Source of the DNA: Bryobacteraceae bacterium
GTDB taxonomy: Bacteria > Acidobacteriota > Terriglobia > Bryobacterales > Bryobacteraceae
Assembly (NCBI GenBank): GCA_025056455.1
Contig: JANWVY010000004.1
Coordinates: forward strand, 310,001 to 374,000
DNA length: 64,000 nt
Direction of reading: 5' to 3'
Part shown: one piece after another, positions 1 to 9,577 of the stretch
Position numbering within the stretch: the first letter of the stretch is position 1
Layout: each line of letters opens with the position of its first letter
Translations under genes and position numbers: made by a program
The notes under the pieces: model-generated
What the model saw: only the letters and a program-made list of their open reading frames with translations
The model's database searches: none
What the model was told of the DNA's origin: nothing

Positions 1-193
1 GCGGCTAAGCACTTTCGAATTCGCAAAAGGCCTCCTAACTTCCTATCAGGAAAGAAGTTTTGATTGTATGAAACCACCAACGCGCCCCGCTGCCGGGAGT
101 CTTTCTAGCCTCGCAAGCCGCTGCGGCGCTAGCAGATCCTCCGGTCTCTCGCATCGTAACCCCGGGGAAACCGGCTAGCAACAGAAAGACGCC
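1..193. other. Window-edge spacer without a supported gene
   Basis: No complete gene is seen here. On the minus strand a good AGGAGG lies at 31-36 (read in reverse), followed four bases later by a possible TTG start at 24-26, so a minus-strand gene could begin here and run off the left edge. Only about eight codons are visible, which is too few to call. Confidence 0.3.
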
Positions 194-211
194 ACATCAA
201 GCCTTTGATGT
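194..211 (-). terminator. Weak terminator-like hairpin after the first minus-strand gene
   Basis: A perfect 7-bp inverted repeat (ACATCAA/TTGATGT, 4-base loop) touches the stop codon of the gene ending at 211. On the minus strand it is followed by a T-containing but interrupted stretch, so it would be a weak intrinsic terminator at best. Confidence 0.3.
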
Positions 212-720
212 TACCTCAAGGCAGGGGCCGGCTGATTGCCAAACCGCATTTTGAGCCACTTTACAATGCGCAATTTCGGTTCCGGACACTCTCGGTAGGG
301 AGCATAACCGACGATTCCCGTCGAGCGTTCCACCCACAAGGCAACTTCGTCTTTTCCGTTGTTGGGACTTACCACGCCAATGAAGCCCGTCCCGCAGCGC
401 TCGGACTCATAGAGTTTGCCGCCTTGGATCGCTTTCATATTGGCTGAGTTCGGGTTCCAGTCTTCGACAAATTTTTCAAAGGAGTAGTCCCGGCAAGGGG
501 TCTCCACCGTGCAGCCCCATAGTGTATAGGCGGTCTTGAGATCTTGCCGCTGGACGGCCTCCACGAAGAGCCGGATCTGGCGTTCGTAGCGGTAGTCCCG
601 AAAACTGAAATAGAGAGTAAGGCCGATGGCAATTGCGCCGGCGAAACCGAGAGCCAGACGCTTGAGAAGTTTTTCGCGTTTTACATCCGCGGCGCCGTAA
701 CCCTCGAGATAGCTAGACAT
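211..720 (-). CDS. Membrane-anchored hypothetical protein with periplasmic cysteines
   Basis: A 169-residue protein that I do not recognise. It has a short charged N-terminus, one hydrophobic segment at about residues 22-43, and a soluble region that would lie outside the cytoplasm. That region holds four cysteines (in WGC, PCRD, RCGT and REC contexts), which could form disulphides. It starts 11 bases after the stop of the OmpH-like gene on the same strand, so the two are probably co-transcribed, which would suit an envelope role. This is inferred from context only; no catalytic motif is visible. Confidence 0.65.
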   Translation of the reverse strand: MSSYLEGYGAADVKREKLLKRLALGFAGAIAIGLTLYFSFRDYRYERQIRLFVEAVQRQDLKTAYTLWGCTVETPCRDYSFEKFVEDWNPNSANMKAIQGGKLYESERCGTGFIGVVSPNNGKDEVALWVERSTGIVGYAPYRECPEPKLRIVKWLKMRFGNQPAPALR

Positions 721-731
721 CGAGAAACGCC

Positions 732-1253
732 CTATTTTGCTGGAAAGGCTTTATCATAGGCCGCTACGGCTGTCTTGGTAATGTCGAGAGCAGGCTTGAA
801 GTAGACAGTATTGCTGACGTCGACGACCACATCGAACTGTTGCTCTTCCGCCAGCTTCTTCACAATTTCGCGCATGCGCTGTAGTGCCCGCGTCCCAACT
901 TCCTGTTGCTCGCGCGACAGCTCCGCTTCAATGTCCTCTTGAAGTCGCTGTAATTCTTTTTGCCGGCGCTGGCCAAGCGTGACCAGGTCACTTTCGCCCT
1001 GCGGGGTCAGCTTGCCCTGAAGCGTCTGAAGCTTGTTCTGAATATCAGACAGCTCCTTCTGAATGCGCTCTGCCTCAGCCTGCTTCGGTTTCAGGCGCGC
1101 CTCCAGAGCTTGGATCGCTTTCTTGACTTCTGCCGTATCGTTTACAGCCTGGCGCAGGTCAACAATCGCCACCTTCGTTTGGGATTTCAACGCCAGGCCG
1201 CTCAGGCAAATCCACACCACGATCCAAAGCATACGGGGAAAGGGTCCGGTCAT
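732..1253 (-). CDS. OmpH/Skp-family periplasmic chaperone
   Basis: The 173-residue protein begins with a hydrophobic export signal (about residues 9-24). The mature N-terminus (TKVAIVDLRQAV) is the short beta segment typical of Skp/OmpH proteins. A long Lys/Glu/Gln-rich coiled coil follows at about residues 45-135, and a C-terminal segment (FDVVVD...VYFKP...DIT) matches the end of the family. Skp trimers hold unfolded outer-membrane proteins in the periplasm. An AAGGAG lies nine bases before the start. It lies between groES and a small membrane protein on the same strand; bamA and lpxD, common neighbours of skp, are absent. Confidence 0.85.
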   Translation of the reverse strand: MTGPFPRMLWIVVWICLSGLALKSQTKVAIVDLRQAVNDTAEVKKAIQALEARLKPKQAEAERIQKELSDIQNKLQTLQGKLTPQGESDLVTLGQRRQKELQRLQEDIEAELSREQQEVGTRALQRMREIVKKLAEEQQFDVVVDVSNTVYFKPALDITKTAVAAYDKAFPAK

Positions 1254-1381
1254 CGCGATTCACTCCTTCAGGTGCTTCCGTCTACGCGCAAGCAAAACAA
1301 ACGGGGTCATGCGCGCGGCGGCACGTCTTTTGGACGAGACCGCACCGCCGCCAGTAACAAACTTAATCCAGACTTAATCTC

Positions 1382-1678
1382 CTACTTGTCCAATACCGCG
1401 AGAATTTCGTCCTCGCGCATGATCACATACTCTTTGCCGTCGATTTTCACCTCCGAACCGGAGTACTTACCGAAGAGAACGTGATCGCCTTCCTTCACCT
1501 CGAGCGCCGCGCGAGTGCCATCGTTAAGCATCTTGCCGTCCCCGGCGCGGATGACTTTTCCTTGCTGCGGTTTTTCTTTCGCGGTATCGGGAATAATAAT
1601 GCCTCCGCGGACCGTTTCGGCTTCCTCTACGCGCTCGACAATGACGCGGTCATACAAAGGACGGATGTTGACTGCCAT
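1382..1678 (-). CDS. groES: Co-chaperonin GroES (10 kDa chaperonin)
   Basis: This 98-residue protein has the full GroES pattern: an N-terminal [12 protein letters not shown] strand, the mobile loop with [13 protein letters not shown] at about residues 25-38, which contacts GroEL, and the C-terminal [16 protein letters not shown]. It caps the GroEL folding chamber. A GAGGTGG sequence sits just before the ATG. No groEL follows: the next gene on this strand, beginning at 1253, encodes OmpH. I saw no CIRCE inverted repeat upstream. GroEL must be encoded elsewhere in the genome. Confidence 0.97.
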   Translation of the reverse strand: MAVNIRPLYDRVIVERVEEAETVRGGIIIPDTAKEKPQQGKVIRAGDGKMLNDGTRAALEVKEGDHVLFGKYSGSEVKIDGKEYVIMREDEILAVLDK

Positions 1679-1912
1679 ATTCCACCTCTTAGTTCGACTC
1701 TTGCTCTCTGCTTCGCTTTTTGGGACGGGAAACGGCTGATTCCGCTCGGTGTGACTCGGGCGGAGAGCTGCCGAACCATCAGCATATCACGGCCCGGGCC
1801 AGCGCGGAACTCACCAATTTTGCTTTGTACCGCTTCTGTAATGGTTTTCCACTTGCCGGACGCGGCATTTCATCAGACACTGAAATCTGCATCGGATTTC
1901 ACCACAGGAGTG

Positions 1913-3865
1913 ATGTTAGCTTTGAGCGTGAAAATGTCGGAGCGGGACACGGTTTGGGAGCCTACCGATCGGTGGACGACCACCGACGCCGCCGAACTGT
2001 ATGAAGTTGCCCGTTGGGGCAAAGGATACTTTAGCGTGGGTGACAACGGGAATCTGTGGGTGCACCCTACGGCGGAACCCCACCGCAAAATTGACTTAAA
2101 AGAGCTCGTCGATCAGTTGATGCTGCGCGGCATCAACCCCCCGATCCTGATTCGCTTCGGCGAAATCTTGCAGCACCGCTTGCGGGAGATCCACAACGCC
2201 TTTGAAAACGCCATACACGAGCACGGCTACCAGGGAAAATACTCTTGCGTTTATCCCATCAAGGTCAACCAGCAGCGGCATGTCGTCGAGGAGGTCGTCC
2301 GCTATGGCAAGCCCTATCGCTTTGGTTTAGAAGCCGGTTCTAAGCCCGAACTGCTTGCCGTACTGGCGATTGCAGACAATGAGACCCCGATCATCTGCAA
2401 TGGCTTTAAGGATGACGAATATATCGAGTTTGTCATGCTTGCCAAAAAAATTGGCCGGCGCATCATCCCTGTGGTGGAAAAATTCACCGAACTCGACCTC
2501 ATCATCAAGTACTCCCGCAAGGTCGGTGTCACTCCGGAAATCGGTCTGCGGCTCAAGCTCGCCAGCCGCGGCAGCGGACGCTGGAAGTCCTCTGGCGGCT
2601 ACCGCTCAAAGTTCGGACTAACCGTAACGGAAGCCCTCGAGGCGCTGCGCTTGCTCAAAGAGCGTGACATGGCCGATTCTATCAAGCTGCTCCACTTCCA
2701 CCTCGGCAGCCAGATCACCAATATTCGCCAAATCAAGGCAGCGGTCATCGAAGGCGCCCGGTGCTATGCCGGACTTAAAAAATTAGGCGCGGGACTTGAG
2801 TATTTGGATGTGGGTGGTGGGCTCGGCATCGACTATGACGGTTCCCAGACCGACTTTGAATCGAGCGTCAATTACACGCTTCAAGAATACGCCAACGACG
2901 TCGTCTACCACATTCAAAACGTTTGCGACGAAGCCGAAATCCCCCACCCCACGATCATCTCCGAAAGCGGTCGCGCCATTACCGCCTATCACAGTGTCCT
3001 TGTATTTAATGTGCTTGGCGTGAGTGGCTTCGGCGATGAGAAAGTACCGGAAAAGCTGCCCGAGGATGCCGAACAACCGCTCATCGACTTGCTTGAAACT
3101 TACAAGTCGCTTGCGAGCAAAAATATGCTGGAGAGCTTTCATGACGCTCAGCAAGCTCTCGATCAAGCTCTGAACCTGTTTAGCCTCGGCTATCTCTCCC
3201 TGGAGCAGCGCAGCATGGCCGAAAACCTCTACTGGGCGATCTGTCGCCGCATCCAACGGTTAGCTCGCGAGCTTGACTACTATCCCGAGGATCTAGAAGG
3301 CCTGGACGGGATGTTGTCTGATACCTACTTCTGCAATTTCTCTCTCTTTCAGAGCATGCCCGATAGCTGGGCCGTGAAGCAGCTCTTTCCCATCATGCCG
3401 ATCCATCGTCTCCACGAGCCTCCCACCCGGCACTCGATCCTTGGCGACATCTCGTGCGATTCCGACGGCAAGGTGGATCAGTTCATCGACCGCCGCGATG
3501 TCAAGAGGACTCTCCCCCTGCACCCCTTCGTCAATCAACCTTACTTCCTCGGCGCGTTCCTGGTCGGAGCCTACCAGGAGATCCTCGGAGATCTGCACAA
3601 TCTCTTTGGAGACACCAACGCCGTTCACGTGCGGCTAGGTCCCAATAATGAGCCGATTCTCGACGCCTTCGTCAAAGGGGACACCGTCCGCGAAGTACTG
3701 GACTACGTCCAGTTCAATTCCCGCACGCTTCTTGAAGATTTTCGCCGGGATGTGGAAACCGCACTTCGCGATGGTAAGATCGGCTTCGAGGAGTCAGGCC
3801 GCCTGCTCCGCTTCTATGAGGACGGCCTGCACGGCTACACCTACCTGGAGGAAGTGGGCGACTAG
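1913..3865 (+). CDS. speA: Biosynthetic arginine decarboxylase
   Basis: Converts arginine to agmatine and CO2, the first step of the agmatine route to polyamines. The protein (650 residues from this start; the family is about 630-660) has the PLP lysine in VYPIKVNQ near residue 118, the barrel motif HFHLGSQ near 261, the phosphate-binding GGGLGIDYDG near 300, and the CDSDG motif near 513 that supplies the cysteine at the subunit interface. The open frame extends upstream over groES, but that part has no homology-like character. An AGGAG sits only two bases before ATG 1913, so TTG 1922 or ATG 1934 are alternative starts. Divergent from groES; a metallophosphoesterase gene follows after six bases. 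Confidence 0.95.
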   Translation: MLALSVKMSERDTVWEPTDRWTTTDAAELYEVARWGKGYFSVGDNGNLWVHPTAEPHRKIDLKELVDQLMLRGINPPILIRFGEILQHRLREIHNAFENAIHEHGYQGKYSCVYPIKVNQQRHVVEEVVRYGKPYRFGLEAGSKPELLAVLAIADNETPIICNGFKDDEYIEFVMLAKKIGRRIIPVVEKFTELDLIIKYSRKVGVTPEIGLRLKLASRGSGRWKSSGGYRSKFGLTVTEALEALRLLKERDMADSIKLLHFHLGSQITNIRQIKAAVIEGARCYAGLKKLGAGLEYLDVGGGLGIDYDGSQTDFESSVNYTLQEYANDVVYHIQNVCDEAEIPHPTIISESGRAITAYHSVLVFNVLGVSGFGDEKVPEKLPEDAEQPLIDLLETYKSLASKNMLESFHDAQQALDQALNLFSLGYLSLEQRSMAENLYWAICRRIQRLARELDYYPEDLEGLDGMLSDTYFCNFSLFQSMPDSWAVKQLFPIMPIHRLHEPPTRHSILGDISCDSDGKVDQFIDRRDVKRTLPLHPFVNQPYFLGAFLVGAYQEILGDLHNLFGDTNAVHVRLGPNNEPILDAFVKGDTVREVLDYVQFNSRTLLEDFRRDVETALRDGKIGFEESGRLLRFYEDGLHGYTYLEEVGD

Positions 3866-3871
3866 CAGAAC

Positions 3872-4495
3872 ATGAAACTGCTCGTCTTTTCGGACATCCA
3901 CAATGATCTCTCGGCGCTGCACCGCCTCATGGATATCGAAGCCGATTACTACGTCGCGGCAGGCGATCTCGTCAGTTGGACCCGTGGGCTAGATCAAGTG
4001 GGGCCTGTCTTGGCGCGCCGCCAAGACCGCATGTTCGTCTTGCCAGGCAATCACGAGTCCGTCGAAGACATCGAGCGGCTGTGCCAGCGATACGGTTTGC
4101 AGAATTTCCACGGCGCCTCATTCCAGATAGGCGGCTTCCATGTCGCGGGTCTCGGCTATTCCTGCCCCACCCCGTTTCATACGCCCGGCGAGTACAGCGA
4201 ACGAGAACTGAGCGCCCGGTTACAGGCCTTCGCTACGCTTCAGCCTCTCATCCTGATCTGCCATTGTCCGCCGAAGGGCACCTTGCTGGATCGCGTGGGC
4301 GATGGACTGCATTACGGCAGCACTGCCATCAAACGGTTTATTGACGAACACCAGCCGGCCTACTTCTTTTGTGGCCATATCCACGAGGCCGAGGGAGTGC
4401 GCACCACCCTCGGCCCGACCACGGCTGTCAATGTCGGCAAGCGGGGCTTCCTCTTGGAATTAAGCGCCGCCCAGCCAGCTTCCACAAAACCGTAG
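3872..4495 (+). CDS. Calcineurin-like metallophosphoesterase (YfcE/Icc type)
   Basis: A 207-residue cytoplasmic enzyme with all five metal-binding blocks of the family in order: DIH near residue 8, GDL near 32, GNHE near 59, CHCPPKGT near 130 and GHIHEAEG near 168. These ligands bind two metal ions for phosphoester hydrolysis; the substrate cannot be read from the sequence. It starts six bases after speA and is almost certainly co-transcribed with it, though no metabolic link to polyamines is evident. Confidence 0.88.
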   Translation: MKLLVFSDIHNDLSALHRLMDIEADYYVAAGDLVSWTRGLDQVGPVLARRQDRMFVLPGNHESVEDIERLCQRYGLQNFHGASFQIGGFHVAGLGYSCPTPFHTPGEYSERELSARLQAFATLQPLILICHCPPKGTLLDRVGDGLHYGSTAIKRFIDEHQPAYFFCGHIHEAEGVRTTLGPTTAVNVGKRGFLLELSAAQPASTKP

Positions 4496-4620
4496 TCCGC
4501 GGCACGGAGACGAGCGGGCCACCAAGCTCAGCTCCCTCCCGCTTGGCGAAGCTCCCCTGCTGCCCTTTCCCCCGCCACAAACCCGGGCTTTCGGATCCCT
4601 CGCAAAATGATTGCCTCAGC

Positions 4621-4651
4621 TTGCTCACGCGAAACGAAGTTGTGATATAAT
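4621..4651 (+). promoter_or_regulatory. Putative sigma-70 promoter for the Oar-like receptor
   Basis: A consensus TATAAT at 4646-4651 is preceded, with a 19-base spacer, by TTGCTC at 4621-4626. The start codon of the receptor gene lies about 36 bases downstream. The spacer is slightly long. Confidence 0.45.
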
Positions 4652-4686
4652 CTCGGCAATTTTCTCGAGCCGGGGTGATCAAAACC

Positions 4687-7600
4687 ATGAAATCACGATT
4701 GCTCTCCACTCTTCTCCTGAGCAGCTTGTTTGCTTTCGTCGAGGCTCAAGTCAATACCTCAACCCTTGCTGGCGTTGTTACCGATGAGTCTGGTTCGGTT
4801 GTACCGAACGCCAAGGTCACGGCGACGCTCGAAAATATGGGCCTGCAACGCGAAGCCGTGAGTAATGAAAGCGGCGAATATGTTTTGCCGCAGCTGCCGC
4901 CGGGCCGCTACAAAGTGACCGTTCAAGCTTCCGGTTTTCAAACTGCGGTAGCCGGCGATGTTGTGCTCGCCATCGCAGAGCGGGCCATTCTGAATATCTC
5001 CTTAAAAGTGGGCGCGGTTACAGAACAAGTGACGGTGAGCGCTGCCGCTACACCGCTGCTCGAACGCGAAACGGCCTCGCTGGGGCAGGTGATTACTCGC
5101 CGGGCGATCAACGATTTACCTTTGAATGGACGAAACTACATCACCTTGGGTTCGCTCTCTCCTGGGGTGATTCCGCAAATTCCCGCCTCCACTGGGCCAG
5201 CAAGCTTCATTAGCGCGACAACCCAGCGTAGCGACCGCAGCTTGCTAGTTGGAGGAAATCGCGAAAGCTCGACCAGTTATCTCTATGACGGGGTTGAAAT
5301 GCGCAACCCGCGCATTGGCGACAGTTCTGTAACCCCTTCTCTCGACGCGGTGCAGGAGTTCAAAATCCAGCGGAATTTCTTCCAAGCCGAATTCGGGAAT
5401 TCTCCCGGGATTATCAATGTCGCAAGCCGGGGCGGCAGCAACGAGTTCCATGGCTCTATCTTTTGGTTTTTGCGCAACAACGTGATGGACGCCCGCAACT
5501 TTTTTGCCCGCCAGGTGGAACCATTCAAGCGCAACCAGTTTGGCGCCGTCCTAGGAGGTCCCGTCAAACGAGACAAGGTTTTCTTTTTTGGAAATTTCGA
5601 AGGTTTTCGCCAGCGGCTGGGTGTCGTTCAACGCGGCATTTTCCCCACCCAAACGCAGCTTCGAGGCGATTTTACAGGCTTTCCAATCATCCACGACCCG
5701 CTGACGTTTAACGCCGCCACCAACACGCGGCTGCCTTTCGCCGGCAATCGCATTCCGGAAAACCGCATCAACCGCATCTCGCGCAATTTTTTCCCCTACA
5801 TCCCGGTTGTCGACAGTCCTGTCGTAAACGGGGCGAATCTGGAGGGCACTCCGGTGCAGCGTCTGGACGACACGCAGTATAACGTGCGCGGTGACTGGAT
5901 CATTAACTCCAAGCACTCCCTCTTCGGACGTTACACCTGGCAGAATGCCCCCTTGTCGCCTGCTGCGCTTGCGCCCCTGGCGGGACGGCAGGTCGACTCG
6001 AAAGGTATTTCCGCGGTGGCCCAACTCACCTCTTCTTTAAGTCCTGCCGTGGTGAATGTCTTCCGCGCTGCCTATGCCTACATGAACCTGTTCGGAAAGC
6101 AAGTGACGGTCGATCGAGACCTCGCAGCCGAAATTGGAATTACCGGCGTTTCCACAACGCGGCTCAACTGGGGTGTTCCCGTTGTGAACTGGCAAGGTTA
6201 CAGTGGCATCGGCAGCGATGGCCTCACGCAAGGAAATATCCTCCATAACTATCAGCTCAGCAATGCCACCACGTGGGTGAAATCCAGCCATACCGTCAAG
6301 TTTGGCTACGAAATCCGCCAATCCCGGTTCCTTTTAGACAGCGATAACGGCCCCCGCGGTAATTTCACTTTCAATGCCAGTTACTCGGCCGCGCTTGACC
6401 CCGTCACAGGCAACCCCGTGCCGCGCACCGGAGACGGCGTCGCCGACTTCCTGCTCGGCTATCCCACCAATATGAGTGGCGCCGTGGGAACCTCCCTAAC
6501 CCACTTCCAGTTCCACATGCACAACTTGTTTCTCCAGGATGATTGGAAGATCACGCGCGAACTTACGCTCAACTACGGCCTACGGTGGGAATTCGTCGGG
6601 CCAGCCGAGGCCATCAAACAAGAGCGGGGCAACGTCTACGGCTTCGATTTCCGAACGGGCCGCCAGTTGTTCCCCATTCTGGGGCAAATCCGAAACTCGA
6701 TTGTAGAGCCCGACTATAAGAATTTCGCTCCCCGCCTGGGACTTGCGTACAACCCCAAATGGATGCCCACAGTCGCCATTCGCGCCGGAGCAGGTATCTA
6801 TTTCGATCAAACGCAAATGAACGAGGTCCAGTTCACCACCAACGGACCTCCCGCTTATACCCAGCAAAATCGGAATGCCACAGGCCGCGGATTGCCGGAG
6901 TTTGAGTTCGGCCGCAATACTTTGCCCGTGGTCGTTATCCCCCCAGTGGACGCCAATTACGTGACGCCTCGTGGAACGAATCTGTTCGCAACGGAGTTAG
7001 ACGGGCGAAAACCCCGCGTTTACATGTGGACCTTCTCGATTCAGAAATCCTTCGGCGCCAACTGGGTGGCCGAAGCTGCCTATGTCGGATCCCAGGGACG
7101 CCGGCTGTCGAAACGGTATAACGCGTATGCCAACGCCACGCCAGGTGTCCTGTACGAAGTCACGCCAGGGGTCGCTACCTACTATCCCCAGTTGACGGGA
7201 ATGCTGTATTCCTCCCAAGCGGGCATGTCTCAATTTCACGGCCTCAACCTGAAATTAGACCGGCGCCTGCACAACGGCGTGCAATTGCTCATGGCTTACT
7301 CCTGGATGAAATCCATCGACACGGATTCAGCCGGTTCTTGGGGTACTCCAAATCTAAATCCAGCCAACTTTCAGCTCGATAAGGGGCCTTCCGACTTCAA
7401 TATCCCGCATCGCTGGGTGACCAGCGTGATTTACGAATTGCCATTCGGCACCGGGAAACCGTTCCTCAATGGACTCGGCAAAACCGGAAAGCTGGTTGTT
7501 GACGGCTGGCAAGTGAATGCCATTGCTTCCTGGCAGAGCGGTGTGCCCCGGATCATCAGTGCGCCCAATAACACCACGTTAGCCTTTGTTTCCCAGCGCG

Positions 7601-7971
7601 CTGACGCCACCGGCGTGGGCATGTACTCGCCGTTTGGCAACATCACACCACGCAAGGATTTCGGCGGCGCCAACACCAGGCGCTTCTGGATCAACCCAGC
7701 CGCCTTCGCCCCTCCCGCGCCGCTGCGATTCGGCACCTCCGGAAGAAATATTCTTTCTGGGCCGGCGTGGTGGAATTTTGATCTTTCCGCGTTTAAAAAC
7801 TTTAATCTCGGAGAAAACAAAGTTCTTCAATTCCGCGCCGAAGCCTTTAACGGTCTCAACAACGTCCAGTTCAATCCGCCCGACCAAAATGTCGTGAGCC
7901 CGAACTTTGGCACGCTGCAAAGCGCGCAGCGTCCCCGTGTGATGCAACTCGCGCTGCGTTTGACCTTCTGA
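4687..7971 (+). CDS. Oar-like TonB-dependent receptor with carboxypeptidase-regulatory domain
   Basis: A large outer-membrane protein (1094 residues from ATG 4687). Residues 1-21 form a signal peptide ending in VEA-Q. An Ig-like CarboxypepD_reg domain spans about 25-105 (NTSTLAGVVTDESGSVVPNA, GEYVLPQLPPGRYKV). A plug domain follows (about 115-240, LLVGGNRES...YDGVEMRN), then a long beta-barrel with many aromatic, glycine-rich strands ending in the outer-membrane signature ALRLTF. Such proteins are numerous in Solibacter-type Acidobacteria and are thought to import polymers or large ligands; the ligand is unknown. A GTG 12 bases upstream is an alternative start, but the GGGGTGA ribosome site and the signal peptide favour 4687. 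No TonB/ExbB genes are nearby. Confidence 0.92.
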   Translation: MKSRLLSTLLLSSLFAFVEAQVNTSTLAGVVTDESGSVVPNAKVTATLENMGLQREAVSNESGEYVLPQLPPGRYKVTVQASGFQTAVAGDVVLAIAERAILNISLKVGAVTEQVTVSAAATPLLERETASLGQVITRRAINDLPLNGRNYITLGSLSPGVIPQIPASTGPASFISATTQRSDRSLLVGGNRESSTSYLYDGVEMRNPRIGDSSVTPSLDAVQEFKIQRNFFQAEFGNSPGIINVASRGGSNEFHGSIFWFLRNNVMDARNFFARQVEPFKRNQFGAVLGGPVKRDKVFFFGNFEGFRQRLGVVQRGIFPTQTQLRGDFTGFPIIHDPLTFNAATNTRLPFAGNRIPENRINRISRNFFPYIPVVDSPVVNGANLEGTPVQRLDDTQYNVRGDWIINSKHSLFGRYTWQNAPLSPAALAPLAGRQVDSKGISAVAQLTSSLSPAVVNVFRAAYAYMNLFGKQVTVDRDLAAEIGITGVSTTRLNWGVPVVNWQGYSGIGSDGLTQGNILHNYQLSNATTWVKSSHTVKFGYEIRQSRFLLDSDNGPRGNFTFNASYSAALDPVTGNPVPRTGDGVADFLLGYPTNMSGAVGTSLTHFQFHMHNLFLQDDWKITRELTLNYGLRWEFVGPAEAIKQERGNVYGFDFRTGRQLFPILGQIRNSIVEPDYKNFAPRLGLAYNPKWMPTVAIRAGAGIYFDQTQMNEVQFTTNGPPAYTQQNRNATGRGLPEFEFGRNTLPVVVIPPVDANYVTPRGTNLFATELDGRKPRVYMWTFSIQKSFGANWVAEAAYVGSQGRRLSKRYNAYANATPGVLYEVTPGVATYYPQLTGMLYSSQAGMSQFHGLNLKLDRRLHNGVQLLMAYSWMKSIDTDSAGSWGTPNLNPANFQLDKGPSDFNIPHRWVTSVIYELPFGTGKPFLNGLGKTGKLVVDGWQVNAIASWQSGVPRIISAPNNTTLAFVSQRADATGVGMYSPFGNITPRKDFGGANTRRFWINPAAFAPPAPLRFGTSGRNILSGPAWWNFDLSAFKNFNLGENKVLQFRAEAFNGLNNVQFNPPDQNVVSPNFGTLQSAQRPRVMQLALRLTF

Positions 7972-8104
7972 CGGCGCCCGATCCGCCCGCGCGGCGAAGC
8001 AAGGGCCTGGGCCCAACCCCGTCGCCCCGGCCGTGGAGGTTCGGTTGCTGGCAAATCGCCGCGCCGATACAATGAGATCAGCCTGTTCTCCGAGGAGTTC
8101 GACC

Positions 8105-9481
8105 ATGATCCGGTTGGATGCTGATCGTGCGGTCACTTTCTGTGACGGCTTTCGCCGCCGCGACTTCCTTCATGCTGGTGCGCTCTCGGCCCTAGGTTTT
8201 GGTCTCTCGCATCTGTTTCAGGCCAAGGCGCAAGGGGCTGTGGATAAAAGCAAGGACGTCAACTGCATCATGCTGATGCTGGTGGGCGGGCCTTCCCAGC
8301 TCGATACCTGGGATATGAAGCCCAACGCCCCGATTGAAATTCGCGGTCCCTACAAGCCAATCAAGACCAACGTCAGCGGGATTGAAATTTCCGAGAACTT
8401 CCCCCGGATGGCCAAGCATGCTGACAAATACGCCATCCTGCGCAGCATGTATCACACGGCAGCCGCTGTCCACGACACCGGCCATCAGATGATGCAGACC
8501 GGCCGGTTGTTTCAGGGCGGCGTCGAGCACCCTCACGTGGGATGTGTGCTATCCAAGCTGAAGGGTCCCAAAGGCGACGTCCCCCCGCACGTTTTATTGC
8601 CCAAACCCATCGGCAATACCGGCGGCAACATGCCCCACGGGCAGAATGCCGGGTTCCTCGGCAAAACCTACGATCCGTTCGTGCTCAATGCCGATCCTTC
8701 CGATCCGAATTTCCGCGTTCCCGATATGCTTCCGCCAGACTATCTCAGCGCCCTGCGCGTGGATCGTCGGCGGAACTGGCGCGAAATGGTGGACCGCATG
8801 GTGAGCAAGTTTGAAACCTCACAGGATGCTCGCCTCTTTGACTCCACCTTCCATCAGGCCTATACGTTGATGTCATCGCAGAAGGCGCGTGAGGCTTTTG
8901 AGCTGCACCGCGAACCCGAGGGCGTGCGCGAAAAGTATGGAATGAACCGCTTCGGCCAGAGCTGCTTGCTTGCCCGGCGGCTGATCGAAGCCGGCGTTCG
9001 CTTCGTCACGATCAACATGTTCGAGACCGTGTTCGATGAAATTACCTGGGATATTCACGGCTCGAAACCGTTCAGTCCGATCAGCTGCTATCGCGATCTC
9101 GTAGGTCCCATGTTCGACATGGCCTATTCGAGCCTGCTCGAAGAGTTGCACGAACGGGGGTTGTTGGAAAGCACGCTCGTCGTTGCTTTTGGAGAATTCG
9201 GCCGTACCCCCAAGGTCAACCCAGCGGGTGGGCGCGATCACTGGCCTCAAGTTTGGAGCATCTTGTTGGCAGGCGGCGGCGTCAAAGGCGGTCAAATCAT
9301 CGGCTCTTCCGACGACATTGGAGCCACACCGAAGGACCGGCCGACTACTCCCGCGGAAATTGCCGCAACCATCTATTACGCTTTGGGAATCGACCTAGAA
9401 ACCGAGCTTCCAGGAGCACAGGGCCGCCCCATCCCGGTCGTAGACAGAGGTGTGCATCCCGTAAGGGAACTCTTCGTCTAG
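8105..9481 (+). CDS. DUF1501 domain protein with Tat signal
   Basis: A 458-residue protein of the DUF1501 family, related to the sulfatase/alkaline phosphatase fold. A twin-arginine motif (RRRDFLHAG) near residue 16 and a hydrophobic stretch indicate Tat export of a folded protein. Family segments visible include MLVGGPSQLDTWDMKP, the HDTGHQMMQTGR block and GEFGRTPKVN...GRDHWP. The start is set by a perfect GAGGAG seven bases before ATG 8105; the frame is open further upstream but without support. In planctomycetes and Solibacter these genes usually pair with a DUF1549/DUF1553 (cytochrome-like) gene; none is adjacent here. Function is unknown in detail. Confidence 0.88.
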   Translation: MIRLDADRAVTFCDGFRRRDFLHAGALSALGFGLSHLFQAKAQGAVDKSKDVNCIMLMLVGGPSQLDTWDMKPNAPIEIRGPYKPIKTNVSGIEISENFPRMAKHADKYAILRSMYHTAAAVHDTGHQMMQTGRLFQGGVEHPHVGCVLSKLKGPKGDVPPHVLLPKPIGNTGGNMPHGQNAGFLGKTYDPFVLNADPSDPNFRVPDMLPPDYLSALRVDRRRNWREMVDRMVSKFETSQDARLFDSTFHQAYTLMSSQKAREAFELHREPEGVREKYGMNRFGQSCLLARRLIEAGVRFVTINMFETVFDEITWDIHGSKPFSPISCYRDLVGPMFDMAYSSLLEELHERGLLESTLVVAFGEFGRTPKVNPAGGRDHWPQVWSILLAGGGVKGGQIIGSSDDIGATPKDRPTTPAEIAATIYYALGIDLETELPGAQGRPIPVVDRGVHPVRELFV

Positions 9482-9553
9482 CCTCATCTTTTCAGACGAT
9501 TTCGAAAGTGCCTCCGGAGCCTGGCGATACGCTCAAAGAGGCAAACCGGGGCA

Positions 9554-9577
9554 GAGAGGGACGGTCTCTCAGTTTTT
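9554..9577 (+). terminator. Probable intrinsic terminator after the DUF1501 gene
   Basis: A GAGAG/CTCTC stem with a 7-base loop is followed by AG and five T residues on the plus strand. It overlaps the 3' end of the convergent MFS gene. The stem is short. Confidence 0.45.

Noticed and set aside
1679-1800. Possible CIRCE element before groES
   Set aside because: No TTAGCACTC/GAGTGCTAA inverted repeat is present; only unrelated GAGT/ACTC fragments.
1481-1912. N-terminal extension of arginine decarboxylase
   Set aside because: The frame stays open across groES on the other strand, but the family starts near 1913-1934 and the extension has no conserved character.
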